Source: Humulus lupulus (Eukaryota; Streptophyta; Magnoliopsida; Rosales; Cannabaceae). From it: a stretch of 64,000 nt of DNA. The translations under genes and the position numbers were made by a program. Positions within the stretch are counted from its first letter, which is position 1. Every line of letters starts with the position of its first letter. Where the stretch lies: the NCBI RefSeq assembly GCF_963169125.1, contig NC_084794.1, positions 225,925,409 through 225,989,408 of the forward strand. Direction: 5' to 3'. The notes beneath the pieces are model-generated. The model was given only the letters and a program-made list of their open reading frames with translations. It had not been told where the DNA came from and ran no database searches. Positions 1 to 11,808 of the stretch are shown one piece after another.

Positions 1-2
1 CA

Positions 3-838
3 GCCCGGGAGGGAAATCGAGGGAATAGTCGATCCCACCATAGCCAATCAAGATTCAGAGATGGCCATGGTTATAATGAGGCCAACTCAGGAAAAGGGAA
101 TGTCGGTCGGAGGAATGAAGAAAGAGGTGGAGGCAGGAGCCAGCCACCTCAAGATGACCAACCCGACAGACGGGATGCTGGGGGGCAGCCCAAACAAAAT
201 AATGTCTTCGACCGGCTCGGAGCTAGCGAGCAACAGAGGAGAGACGAGGACTTGAGAGATGTACTCAACGATCGCCATGAACGGCACGGTGAGTACGCCC
301 CCCCAGCACCAGAGCCCACGGCGATTCCTAGCGCCGTGCAGGCCCAGATAGATGCTCTCAACCAGGCAGTACAGCAACTGGTCGGGGGAAGAAAATCTTA
401 CATCGATCACGATAGGAGAAAAGGCACTCCTTTCGTTCAGAGGATAGCTATGGCAGAAACTCCTAGCAATTTCAAAATGCCTACGCTTCCAAACTTTGAT
501 GGGTATGGTGACTCGGTATCTCACGTCAACAAGTTTGAGATACAAATGGACATTCAGAAAGTGTCCGAAGACGCTCGGTGCAGAATCTTCCCTACAACAT
601 TTTCTGATGCCGCACAGGAGTGGTTTTTTAAATACCCTCCTGCAAGTATAGTTTCCTGGGAAATGTTCGTAAAGGAGTTCTACGGACAGTTCTACGCGGG
701 TCGTGTGCACCCGACTGAGGCAAACCAGCTGGTCGAAATACACCAGCAGGATGGGGAGCCACTGAAAGACTACGTCCAGCACTTCATGCGAGCAGCTGCT
801 GAAGCAAAGACAGTGGGAGACGAAGGAAAAATAATGGC
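3..838 (+). pseudogene. gag: Tat-type gag, 5' half (split by solo LTR A)
   Basis: One frame is open from base 3 to the insertion point, so the true start is upstream of the window. The first ~80 residues are low complexity and charged (Arg/Gln/Gly/Asp rich). The retrotransposon gag core follows, with the family block around 600-700 reading AAQEWFFKYPPASIVSWEMF, then the segment ending EGKIMA at the insertion site. The same frame resumes at 3155 with ITVGVKSRTPLWESL, which matches the equivalent stretch in element I near 56530. The gag protein would form the virus-like particle. The in-frame stop after 838 belongs to the inserted LTR, not to gag. Confidence 0.85.
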
Positions 839-3154
839 TGTAACGACCCAATTTCGCTAATAAGGCTTAAGGGCCTTGATTAGCGTGCCAGGAGGGCATA
901 ATGGAATTTATGTGTGATTTTATGAGTTTAATTCATGGTTATGATTTAAAGCATGTTATATGACTAATTGAACATTGAGGTGCATGACTACGTGGTTAGT
1001 ATGCATGTTAGGTGAAATAATTATGCATGTGGACCCCGTTTGCATGATAGGGGTAAATTGGTAATTTTAGCCAGCTGAGGGCATATATGTGATAATTGTA
1101 TTCTGTGAATTGTACCACGTGAGTGTGGTGTTATTATTGTGATGCACGTGCCGAGACGGTCCTAGAGAGCAAATTAGCTTAAAAGTCACAACGGGATTTC
1201 GTACCCGGCTCGGGAGGAGCCTAGGGGTACCTCGGGAATTTTATGGTTAAGTAGAGAATTAGCGGTTAATGGTTATTGGTGATTTAGTAACTTGGGTAAC
1301 CATTAGTTACTGCTGTGGGTAACAAGTTTAGTTGGAAAATGGTAGAATTGAAATAGTAGTGAAAGGACTAGAGTACCCTTGAGGAATTAGTTGAGAAAGG
1401 ATCATTTGGAGGGGTAGCATGGTCATTTGGCAAGGGTAATAGGCAATTCTCAGCTGGGTTTTAGTGGGTCACGGTTTGGGTATTTAGGGTCATTTGATGC
1501 CTTGATAAAATTGGAAGAGAAGAGAAGAAAGGAGAAGAGGTGTAGATGGGGCTGAAGTTTTGAGACCTAGGAGGAGATTCAAAGGGATTTGAGGAACCAA
1601 AAACCAGATTTGAGCTAGGACTACTCAAGGTAAGATTTATATTCTGTTATTTCTTGGGTTCAAGGTTGATTTCTCAAAGTTTTAGTGTGGAATTTAAAGA
1701 TAGGATGGTTGGTTTAAAGTTTGAGGAATTTGAAACTCTAGATGAGATTTTTAAGTGTGATTGTGTTGTTTAAACCATCCTAATGTTGTGATTATTAATT
1801 GGTTTTGAATTGGGAGCTTTGGGATGGCTTAAGGTGAGGTTTTAAGCTTGAAAATGGTGGGTTTTTCTGGGTTCGAAGGGTCGGGCCGCGGCATGGTTCT
1901 GGGAGGGCCGCGGCCCTTGAAGGCTAAGATGCGCTGAGGATGGAGGGCGGGCCGCGGCATGGTCCTTGTAGGGCCGCGGCCCTTACCTGTTTCTGGGCAT
2001 TTTGTGGCCCTGTTTGGGGGCCATGCCGCGGCATGGTTGGGCCATGCCGCGGCGCTTAAGGAATTTTGGGATTTTGAGAATTTAGGCTTGGGAATTTAAC
2101 CTAGGGTGCTCGGGGTTGAGTCTTTTACCATGTTTGGTGAATTTCAACGTTCCGAGTACTAGAACTTGGCCTGGAAGCTCATTTAAGGTTGTTAAAAGTG
2201 TCTTTTGTGTGTTGTGACTAGGATTTCGGGGAGGCTCGTGCTAGTGGACCGTGCTCGTGACCGTAGTGCATCGGATAGCAAGGGATACGGGTAAGAAAAC
2301 TATAACACCCGTAGGATAGGGCGTGGGCCCATAGTGTGATTGCCGGGCATGGCCCTATATTGCATGTTGCATGATGAGATGATTGCAGGGCATGGCCCCA
2401 GATTGTACTATGTGCAAATGTTTAACCTTAAATGAATCATGATGTGTGTGAATGATTATTTCGAATGTACTATATGTGTGATTATGATGAAATGAACGGC
2501 AAGGGCCGAGTGCGGCGTAGGCCGGGGCGGCCGTGGGGCCGAAAGTAACACACAGCACATGGGATGCTTATATTCAGGGTGGGACCCAAGGGATACATGA
2601 GTTATCCTCGCGGTGAGAACCGATACCCCAGGCTTCGGTAAGGCTCTGGGGCGGCATGGCCGTGTTTGCTTAGTCTAATGGTTGACTTGTTTATTTGTGG
2701 ATTATCTGTTATGATAAACTGTATACATTGCATATGTTATGTTCTGCATGAGTTTTCTTGCTGGGCTTCGGCTCACGGGTGCTCTGTGTTGCAGGTAAGG
2801 GCAATGACTGAGTCAACCAACCATGAGTACGGAGAGCGTGAAGCGACGCGTACATGTTTGGCCTGCCCGACTGCTTTGGTTGGGGGTTTATTCGAAAATG
2901 GCTGTAATAATCTATGATTTTATGATTTCTTAACTGTAACCTTATTTCAAGATGTAATTAGTTTTCAAACCTTATTTTGGGATTCCAAATGTTTAATGAT
3001 AGAAGTTTTAATGAAACGACGCATTTTCAAAGATTACAGCCTTAACTTTTAATTAGTCACACTTTTGTTCAAAACCTCGGTTAGCGAGTTCATTGCACAC
3101 TGTTTCGTCTTAAAAACTCACTTAGTAACGGCTCTAAGGAAGTAGGGCGTTACA
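839..3154 (+). mobile_element. Solo LTR A (2316 bp) inside gag of H
   Basis: The insert begins TGTAACGACC and ends GGGCGTTACA. It is flanked by the 5-bp direct repeat ATGGC at 834-838 and 3155-3159, and gag reads through if it is removed. TG...CA ends, 5-bp duplication and ~2.3 kb length fit a solo LTR of a Ty3/gypsy element; a Tekay/Del chromovirus is my guess from size and end sequence only. It holds a GC-rich block at 1871-2064 with repeated GGGCCGCGGC, and a conserved stretch near 2756-2805 ending TGCAGGTAAGG. Short open frames at 2355-2558 and 2666-2917 have no protein resemblance and are not called. Confidence 0.9.
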
Positions 3155-4072
3155 ATGGCCATAACCGTAGGAGTTAAGAGTCGCACGCCTCTCTGGGAAA
3201 GCCTCCGGAAACATGGGGTTAGAACTACCCAGGAATTCTTAGACCGAGCTGATCGCTACATCAAGCTCGAAGATGCCATCGCTGACAAAGAAAAGCACCC
3301 AGGCAAAGGCAAGGGGACTGCCGAGACCGCCAAAGCCGCCAATGGGTCCAAGCCCAATGGTAACGACAAAGGCAACGGGAACGGCAACGGCAATGGCAAG
3401 AATGGGGGGAAACGGGCACACAATGAGCCTTCTGCCTCTGACAATAAACGAGCCAAGGGTAAATGTTATGAACCTCGGTTCACTAACTATACTGCCCTAG
3501 TTGAGTCTCGAGGACAGGTTTATCAGGCCACGAGTTCCAGCGTGCCTTATAAGAGACCTGCCCCCATTCGAAAGGATATTTCAAAAAGAGACACCACCAA
3601 GTTCTGTCGTTATCATAACGACTACGGACACGATATCAACGAATGCAACCAGCTGAAGGATGAAATCGACTTCCTTATTAGACAAGGACACTTGAGAAGA
3701 TATGTACAGGCCTCGGGAAATTCCCAACGAGAAGCTCCAGGTGGCAACGAGCAGGCGCCCACGCGCCAACGCTCACCACCTTTGCAGCCTGCTCCTGTGA
3801 CTGGCACATTGTTAACCATCTGCAGAGGCCTGCACCTCGCGGGGAACAGCGGAAAAGCCAGAGAACGATACGCTCGGACTCTACGCCACGACCAGGACAT
3901 CAAGATGATGACCGTGGATGACCGCGCGCCGAAGAAGGCTCGGTCAGAGGAGGGCGAGATAACCTTCTCTGATAGCGATGCCCAACATGTCCGGTTCCCA
4001 CATTCCGATCCGCTAGTCGTGGATATCCAAATGACCAACATGATGGTGAAGAGAGTGCTGGTCGATACATGA
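3155..4072 (+). pseudogene. gag: Tat-type gag 3' half with zinc knuckle, to start of protease
   Basis: This continues gag after solo LTR A. It has a linker rich in Lys/Asn/Gly with a GGCAAC-type microsatellite (about 3366-3402, coding a Gly-Asn run). The nucleic-acid binding knuckle is CRYHNDYGHDINEC (about 3606-3647), a C-x2-H-x4-H-x4-C pattern rather than CCHC, as is usual in Tat gag. The frame runs into the protease active-site region at VKRVLVDT and then meets TGA at 4070-4072, where the Gly codon of the DTG triad is expected. That nonsense change separates gag from the downstream protease and pol frames. Confidence 0.85.
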
Positions 4073-4480
4073 AGTTCGGTGAATATCCTGTATAAGTCTT
4101 CGCTGGAACGCATGAAGTTGTCCGCTAAGGACCTAGAGCCCTGCAACCAAACAATATACGGCTTCTCTGGTGAGGGACTCGCCCCCGCAGGATCAATCAG
4201 ACTACCAGTGACAGCAGGTACAGCGCCTGCTACCAGGACATTACTCGCTACTTTTATAGTAGTCGATTGTCCTTCGGCGTACAATGCCGTCATTGGGAGG
4301 CCTATACTAGTTGATCTACGGGCCGTCACCTCTATGTGGCGCTTAGCCACAAAATTCCCGACAGACGCAGGGGTAGGACGCGTGTTGGGAAACCAGAGGG
4401 AGGCCAGAGAGTGCTACAACGCCTCAGTCATGAAGGCGAAAAAGGGAACGTCAAAAAGCACTACCTCAAATAAGTTGTAG
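4073..4480 (+). pseudogene. Retroviral-type aspartic protease region of H
   Basis: The frame continues directly after the stop at 4070-4072: SSVNILYKSSLERMKL, then PCNQTIYGFSGEGLAPAGSI, AVIGRPILVDLRAVTSMWRL and the trailing EARECYNASV segment typical of Tat protease/pol linkers. The catalytic triad is Asp-Thr-stop instead of Asp-Thr-Gly, so no active protease can be made without readthrough. The frame ends at 4478-4480. Confidence 0.8.
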
Positions 4481-4639
4481 ATGGAAATTGATACACAAGC
4501 CCAATCCGGTGATGAAGTCACCAAATAGGGTGTTGCCCAAAGTGAGGATAGAGATTTAGATCCTCGCTTTGGGGATTTTGAAGAAACGTTGGACCCGTCG
4601 AGGACCTGGAAGAGGTCCAACTTGACGAAAAAGACCCGA

Positions 4640-6297
4640 CCAGAGTCGTGAAGGTCGGGAAAAACCTAGAACCAACCACGAAGCATGCACTGGTGGAATT
4701 TTTGCGGAAGAACTAGGAAGTCTTTGCCTAGTCGCACAAAGACATGGCTGGGATAGACCCTGCAGTTATCAACCATGTCCTGAACATAGACATGACTTTT
4801 CCACCCGTGCAACAAAAAAGAAGGTTGCTCGATAAGGATCGATCGAGAGCCTTAAAAGAATAAGTTGAAAGACTAAAGGAGAATGGGTTCATCAGGGTGG
4901 CGTTTTATCCATCATGGGTCTCCAATCCAGTGCGGGTTCCCAAGCCTAACGGCAAATGGCGAACCTGTGTGGATTTTACAGACCTCAATAAAGCCTGCCC
5001 AAAGGATTGCTTCCCACTCCCAAGAATCGACCAGTTGGTCGATGCCACTGCAGGACACGAGATCCTCTCCTTCATGGATGCATATTCAGGCTACAATCAG
5101 ATTAGCATGCATCCCCCTGATGAGGATCACACCAGCTTTCAGACTGATACGGGCTTATACTGTTATAGAGTAATGCCCTACGGACTGAAAAACGCAGGTG
5201 CGACTTACCAGCGACTAGTTAACCACATGTTTAAAGAGTTGATCGAAGTAAACATGGAAGTATACGTGGACGACATGCTGGTAAAGTCGAAAAAGGTAGA
5301 AGGACATGTGAAGGATTTGCAAGAGTATTTCGATGTATTGAACAAGTACCAGATGAAACTAAATCCTCTCAAATGTTCCTTTGGAGTTGGATCAGGGAAG
5401 TTTTTGGGGTTTATTGTAAATTCAAGAGGAATCGAGGCCAACCCCGACAAGATAAAAGCTCTGATCAACATGAAATCGCCAGAAAAGATCAAAGATGTAC
5501 AAAGTTTAACCGGGAGGATTGCAGCCCTAAGTAGATTTATTTCAAAATCAACGGACAAATGCGTCCCTTTTTTCAATCTACTTAGGGGCAATAAGAAATT
5601 TGAATGGACAGGAGACTGCGAGCAAGCTTTTCAGGCCTTGAAAGCCCATATGGCACAGCCTCCCATTTTATCAAAGCCAGTCGAAGGAGAAACTTTGTTC
5701 ATCTATCTGGCGATAACTGAAGTTGCTGCTAGTGCGGTACTAGTACAAGAGGAAGAAGGCGTACAAAAAGCGGTTTACTATGTAAGCAAGACGCTGATCA
5801 GAGCAGAACTGAGATATCCAACCATCGAAAGGTTAGCGTATTGCTTAATCCTGGCCTCAAGGAAGCTGCACCCTTACTTCCAAGCCCACCCTATCACAGT
5901 CTTAACTGACCAGCCCCTTCGACAAGTCCTCCAAAAACCAGAAGCGGCTGGGCGTCTATTAAAATGGGCAGTCGAACTAGGGCAGTTCGATATCACATAT
6001 TCACCGCGAGCAGTAGTAAAAGGGCAAGTCTTGGTCGATCTTATTGCAGAGTTCACCAAACTTCCAAACAGCGAGCAGTGCGAACAGCCTAGTGCGCCTG
6101 AGCCCCAAGATGAAGCTCCTTCGTGGAAGTTATTCATGGATGGGTCGTCCAACGAATCCCACGCAGGAGCGGGAGTGATATTGATAACGCCAGAAGGGCA
6201 TCGATTTCACTGCACCATCATGTTCGACTTCACCGCATCAAATAATGAAGCTGAATACGAAGCACTCCTCGCTGGATTGAGGATGCAAAAGACATGA
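4640..6297 (+). pseudogene. pol: Reverse transcriptase and RNase H of H
   Basis: The RT N-terminal segment (about 4640-4890) contains several stops, including TAA in the codon just before VERLKENGF (about 4861). From there the frame is open to 6297. The block NGKWRTCVDFTDLNKACPKD, the palm motif FMDAYSGYNQI and the catalytic YVDDM (about 5263-5277) are intact. The gypsy-type RNase H follows (AELRYPTIERLAYCLILASR, TDQPLRQVL). A second, archaeal-type RNase H begins at about 6121 (LFMDGSS, then SNNEAEYEALLAG). The frame breaks at 6297, and the remaining RNase H motifs continue in another frame from 6294, a one-base-class shift. Confidence 0.9.
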
Positions 6298-7834
6298 GCA
6301 TAAAGGCGCTTGATATTTACAGTGATTCGCAGCTGGTAGTGAATCAAGTTCTAGGGGAATATCAAGCTCGAGGCCTAAAAATGGTGGCCTACTTGAATAA
6401 AACTAAAGACCTGTTAGCCCAGTTCACGAAGTATACCCTCCAGCAAATACCGCGGGATCAGAATTCGAATGCAGATGCCTTAGCCAAACTCGCGAGCATG
6501 AAAGATGCTGACACTTTGAACATTGTGCCGGTAGAAAGATTGAGTGAGCCAAGCATACGAGCAATTGAAGCCAGTATGGAAATCCGAATGGAGGATACAT
6601 GGATGGCGCCTTACTTGGAGTATCTAACAAATGGTGTGCTACCAACAGATAGGAACAAGGCCAGAACTCTACAAAGACAGGCTGCTAGGTACATACTGGT
6701 CGATGGTGTTATGTACCGAAGAGGATATTCCATGCCACTACTCAGGTGCATTACGCTAGAAAAATCTAAGGAGCTGATGAAGGAGGTATATGAAGGCTTC
6801 TGCGGGGATCACGCTGGGGGGAAAAGTTTGGCAAAAAAGATTCTAAGGCAAGGCTACTTCTGGCCAACTATGAACGAAGATTCGATGGAATTTGTACGAA
6901 AATGTGATAAATGTCAAAGGTTTTCCAAAATTCCACGAGCAGCTCCAAACGAGTTAAAACAGATGCAGAGTCCTTGGCCTTTCCCAGTATGGGGTATAGA
7001 CCTGATTGGATCCCTGCCAACGGGAAAAGGCGGAGTGAAGTACGCGGTTGTGGAAGTTGATTACTTCACCAAATGGGCCGAAGCTGAACCACTCGCTACC
7101 ATAACGACTAAGAAATTTCTTGACTTTGTCATCAAGAACATTTTTTGCCGCTATGGTTTGCCCCGAAAGATTGTCTCAGACAACGGAACCCAATTTTACA
7201 GTGAATTGTTTACTGACTTCTGCGAAGACAGGGGATCATTAAAAGCTTTTCTTTAGTTGCGCATCCTCAAGTGAACGGGCAGGTCGAGGCGGTGAATAAA
7301 ACGTTTAAAGACACCCTGAAGAAAAGGTTCGAAGATGCTAAGGGAGCATGGCCAGAACAACTGCCTGAAGTCCTCTGGCCGTATAGAACTTCTCACTGAA
7401 CAGCGACGGGTCATACCCCATTTTCCTTAGCCTACGGATATGAGGCCATGTTACCTGTCGAATTAGATCCCCCCTCACATCGACGCATTATATACGACCA
7501 GGGCCAGAACAGCCAACTAATGATGGAGTCCCTAGACTCAATTGACGAAATACGAGAAAAAGCCCAACTCTGAGTTGCTGTGTACCAGCAAAAGGTCGCC
7601 CGGTACTTTAACTCGAAGGTAAAGGAAAGAATATTCAACGTCGGTGACCTAGTGCTACGACAAGTTTTCTTAAATACCCGCGACCCCACTGCTGGAGTAC
7701 TTGGACCAAACTGGGAAGGACCTTACCAGATTGAAGACGTCCTTCATCCGGGCACCTACAAACTTGCACGCATGAATGGAGATCTCATTCCATGCTATTG
7801 GAATGGAGAACACCTGCGCAAGTATTATCAGTGA
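6294..7834 (+). pseudogene. pol: End of second RNase H and integrase of H
   Basis: The RNase H tail comes first (IYSDSQLVVNQVLGEYQARG). The integrase zinc-binding region follows, ending CDKCQRF (about 6903); the first expected His is Tyr (EVYEGFCGDH). The catalytic core has GIDLIGSLPTGKGG with the first Asp and SDNGTQF with the second. The frame stops at 7254-7256 after a shift near 7235, before the catalytic Glu. Matching sequence continues in other frames (QVEAV near 7280, stop at 7398-7400) and ends with an open C-terminal segment at 7580-7834 (PNWEGPYQIEDV, WNGEHLRKYY). The integrase is broken. Confidence 0.88.
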
Positions 7835-8576
7835 ACAGTCCTTCTTAAAGGGCTGGCTTGTATTAATTTTTACTTTTTACAAGTTTCGAAAAAGGGTTAG
7901 CCACGTTGTATGGCTAATCGCTTATAAGTGTAAGATCTTTTTAAGATCCCTCGTACAGACATGATTAGTCCATTTTCAATACGAGATTATAAAGGACTGT
8001 GCGCAGCCAGTCATTCTTGCCAACCTTTGTAAATTTATTTTTACAAGTATTTGTTCATTACGTGTGTTGTTTTGCTGTATTACAATTGTTGAATTTTGCA
8101 ACGAGCAGTAATGTTCGAACAGGTTATGGTCAAGGCAAGTGACCAAGGACCTAAAGCTCCTCGATCACTTGGGGGGCATATAAGGTACATTGATAGCAAA
8201 GCTTACCATGAGGTATGTAAACACATGAAAAAAATGAGTGAAAGCATGCTACGGTACTTATAGCATTTTTCAAAATTTATGTTTTGTAAAATCAAACTAA
8301 AGTACTATGCTAAGTTCGGTCATGCGAACAGGTATTGTAATAAAAGAAACATTATAATATCAGTAAGGCAATCGTTTACACCGCGAGCATTAGTGCTCGG
8401 ATGTAAATATGAAATTAAAAGAAAAAGGACCTTTACACCGCGAGCAGTACTGCTCGGATGTAATTGTTCAAGTATAAGTAAAAAAGCTGCCCTCGCAGCA
8501 ATAAAAGAAAAAATTGTCTTTACAAATAGACCCGTGGGCCATAAAAGCTGAAAAAATAAATAAAAAATACTAATTT
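7835..8576. other. Spacer between convergent pol and antisense gene of H, with two hairpins
   Basis: No convincing coding capacity. Two ~33-bp inverted repeats sit 57 bp apart. One has arms CGAGCA/TGCTCG at 8384-8399. The other is a perfect 16-bp palindrome CGAGCAGTACTGCTCG at 8441-8456. Both are framed by TTTACACCG and GGATGTAA. They lie between the 3' ends of two converging reading frames. Confidence 0.6.
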
Positions 8577-11190
8577 TACTGGGGAGCAGGAGGGTCTTCT
8601 GGATTAGGAGCACTCTGATTAGCCGGAGGATCAGCCGCAGCATCAGCAGCAGGGGTTTTGGCCTTGGATCTCTCCTCTGCCTCCAACCGAGCAGTGCACT
8701 ACGCCATCAGCGTCCTTTGCAACCGCTCGGAAAGATAGTTAATGTTGGCCTCCCGATTGTGCTTCCAGAAGTCATAGAAACAAAGGAAGGCGGCTTCCTT
8801 GTACTTCTTCAAAGTTTTGGCCCTATCCTCCTCTAGCTCCTCCACTCGCCCCTCGAGCTCTCGCACCCGCTCCTCAAGCTTCTTTGCCTCATCCCTGCTG
8901 GCGGTCAGATCGAGTGTGAGCTGTTTACACTCTTGGGTGTGGAGTACAGAACTCTCCCTCCATCAGTGCTGCTCATCAATGGCTTTCTTCAGGGCCCCTT
9001 GACTTTCCTGAAGCTCCTGGGTGAGGGTGGCTTGGTCCTCGCATAGCTGTTCATTCAGCTTGGACAGTTCCTTGTTTTCCTCGAGCAGCTTTTTCTTCTC
9101 ATCCTCGAGTACTTGCTTAGCCTGAGCAAGCCTGGAGTCAAAGTTCTGTCCACGAGAAACCAACGCCCCAGTACGGCGCCAGCCAGCAGTTAAAGACAGC
9201 AGTCCCTGAAAACAAAGAACGAAAAAGTAAGGAATAGAAGTCAGAATAAATGATGAAACAGCAGAAAATGACTTACGCTGACTATTTCATTCAACCCTCT
9301 GTTGATGATTTGGTCGGCCTCCATTGAGGCAATTTCGTTGATGGCGGCCTGGCTGCGTCTGTGCTTCGAAAGCTTATATATTCTCTCCCTAGCCGACCCG
9401 ACCACAAGGTTGGACAGGGAGCCTTCGAACAAGTTGTCCAGAGTTTCTCTACCAGCAGCCCTAGAAGAGGGCTGTGGATTCTTAGGCGCGGGCGTCGACT
9501 GTTTAGTGGGAGGCGGAGGTGTCATGCTTTCCTTAGAAGGGTCGGCGCCAGGAGTATCCTCCGTTCGAGCCTTCTTTGAAGGAGTCTTGCTACTTTCCCC
9601 TCGAGCCCTTTTGCTGTCCTTCGGGACAGAAGCGGCAGTAGCAGTTTGGTAATGCTCGAAGAAGTCCTCAGAGTCCATACCTGCACAAAGAAAAACAATT
9701 CGAACAGTTGGATTAAAGGATCACGGGAAACAGAGATCAAAGTAAAAGGATTACAAGTTAAATACCCGAGCTACACCTACTGGTCGTAACATTATCTACT
9801 GAACTACCTAGTTCCTGGAAGAAATCAGAGCTTAAAGAAGGGACGTTCCTAAAGTTGCCATCCCCATCAAATAGATGGGTAGGAATTGGCAGATTATTCA
9901 AAAACGAGAATGATGTACCGTTTACTTCCGACGAGTCATCAGACAGTACGGTAGGTTCAGTAACCTTTTGTTTCCCCTTGCCCTTGGGGACCGATGATTT
10001 CGCTGCTCGATGGGGAACAGCAGGTTCCCTGATTGTAACCCCAGTTGGCCTCCTCCGAGGAGGGGGTGCCTGAGGTTGCTGCTCGGGTTCCTGCTCAAGT
10101 TCCACATCGGCCTGGGCACCACTCACCGCAGGTTCGTTAGTCGCAGGTTGGGAGCCCCAAAGGCCAGCCAGCCTAAGGTTAGCCTCATTAATTAAGTTTT
10201 TCACACTCTTAGCAGCACTTGACATGTTGGCTAAGAGTGCTGCCCTCGACTTCATTCTTGGAGTGGGGGTCAGGCGTAACCATGGACCTGGAATACAATG
10301 GAATAGCAAAGTATTATGACAAGAGAGGATTAATGTACAGAAACTACTGGTTCAAGGATTATTATCTTCTTTACCTCCTCGAGTGAAGGCCAAATTATTC
10401 GCGGTAATGTCGGGCGTAAGGAAGTACTCTTGATGGTACTTCCCCACGTTGGAGATGTGAGTGGTGTCGGACAGAAAGGTGCGACTGGTCTCCTGGTGGC
10501 AGAAATGAAAGAACCCCGTACCATCTTGGTTGGGGTTGGACTTGAGGTCGAACAGAAAATTGACCTCATGAGGAGAAGAAGTTGGCCATTTCCTGAGCCT
10601 GTAGAGGATATAGAGCGCAACCAGCATCCTATACCCGTTCGGGGTAATTTGAAAAGGGGTCACCCCAAAGTAGTTTGCCACCCCTTGAAAGAATGAATGA
10701 AGAGGCAGGGTGGCACCTACCTCGATGTGGTACCTCGACCAAGCGCTATAAGCCCCCCCTGGCAGGTTGGCTCGCTGGTCGATGGAAGGTCTGACCAGGG
10801 TCACCCCTGTCAGATTATATTTGTTTAAATAGTTGTTAATCATGCGAAGTGTCACTGAACTTGGGGAAACGACATGCCACTCGACAGCCGGCTGATCGGC
10901 ATGGCGAGGACGGGCATGCCTCTGAACTTCGGTTTCAGGAGGGAATTCACCTCGACCACTGGTCGAAGGGTTATCAGCAGAAGGATGACTTGGAGAGTTA
11001 AGGTTGCGTCTTTTTCTAGCTTTGGTTTTTGTTCTGGCCATTTTCTGAGTGGGAATTGGTGGAGGATTCAGGCTAGGACAAGAAAAAGGGATTTCTGGGA
11101 TCAACGTAGAAGGATTATCTTCGCCTTCGAGCAGTTGGGCCAAGAGTTCGTCTTCAATAGGTCTTTCTCCTCCCCAAGGGTCTTGCATAT
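8577..11190 (-). pseudogene. Antisense multi-exon gene of H (gypsy-type 'transposase-like' domain plus coiled coil)
   Basis: On the minus strand I read four exons. Exon 1 is about 11202-10375 (acceptor GTTTGCAG, donor GAGGAG/GTAAAG; first ATG at 11190). Exon 2 is about 10287-9767 (acceptor TTCCAG). Exon 3 is about 9674-9275 (acceptor GTGCAG, donor GTAAGT). Exon 4 is about 9207-8577 (acceptor TTTTCAG). Exon 1 encodes a basic tract (KTKARKRRN) and a domain with LNKYNLTGVTLVRPS, PLHSFFQGVANYFGVTPFQI and SPHEVNFLFDL. This resembles the plant 'putative gypsy type transposon' domain found antisense in Tat elements. Exons 2-3 look disordered (Pro/Ser/Lys rich). Exon 4 is a heptad-rich coiled coil, damaged by TGA at 8963-8965 and a TAG near 8700. 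Function is unknown. Confidence 0.7.
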
Positions 11191-11641
11191 GAACTGCAAA
11201 CAGACAATGGAGGAGATAAGACACAATCCGCGAAGTAGTGTAGGAGATTGGGATAACGTTGCTTGTGCCTAAATAACCAGTAGCATCCTAAACCTACACT
11301 AAGTTCAACGTGGGTAGTTTGAAAGACGGATAAAAACAAAAAGGAAAGTAAAACTGTTTTCTGAAAAGAGAACTTTTTCAACTCTTGAAGGGTAGGAAAA
11401 AATTTCGGTTTTTTCACCTAGCTTAAAGGTTGAATCTTTTGTCAACCTAACTTCCCAAACCAGAAATCCTAGCTATCAAACTATAGTCTTAACCTATACA
11501 AAGCATAAAAATGCATTTTTACCAAGCATCAGGTGGTTTATACCAAAAAACCCTTAAAACCCTATTCAAGAACGCAGAAGTCACAGAGTACAGAAACGAC
11601 ATGCATGGCGTTATAGAAAGCTTAAAGAACGAAGTTCTTAC

Positions 11642-11808
11642 CTGGGCGAAGATGGAGATTTGGAAGAAGATGGAAACTTGAACCGGAAGACCTGCGGCTA
11701 GACGTCAGACTGGTTTTCGAAGCTCTAAAACTCTGGTGCAAGTTCTTGAAAATTTTGGCAAAAGTGATGAGTAAAAATTTCTTAAAGGAGACAAAAAGCC
11801 TACTTATA
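11642..11808 (-). promoter_or_regulatory. TATA box and untranslated leader exon of the antisense gene in H
   Basis: Read on the minus strand, TATAAGTA lies at 11808-11801. A leader exon of roughly 130 bases follows and ends at a donor CAG/GTAAGA at 11642/11641. The acceptor at about 11203 then joins to the first coding exon. This arrangement suggests transcription towards the pol gene from an internal promoter, not from the LTR. Inferred from motifs only. Confidence 0.5.

Noticed and set aside
87..851. 254-residue minus-strand open frame opposite gag
   Set aside because: Shadow of the gag frame; its composition follows from the complementary coding strand.
2355..2917. Short frames inside solo LTR A
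   Set aside because: Not conserved in the related LTRs B, C and D.
3622..4350. 242-residue minus-strand open frame opposite gag/protease of H
   Set aside because: Mirror of the sense coding region, no recognisable domain.
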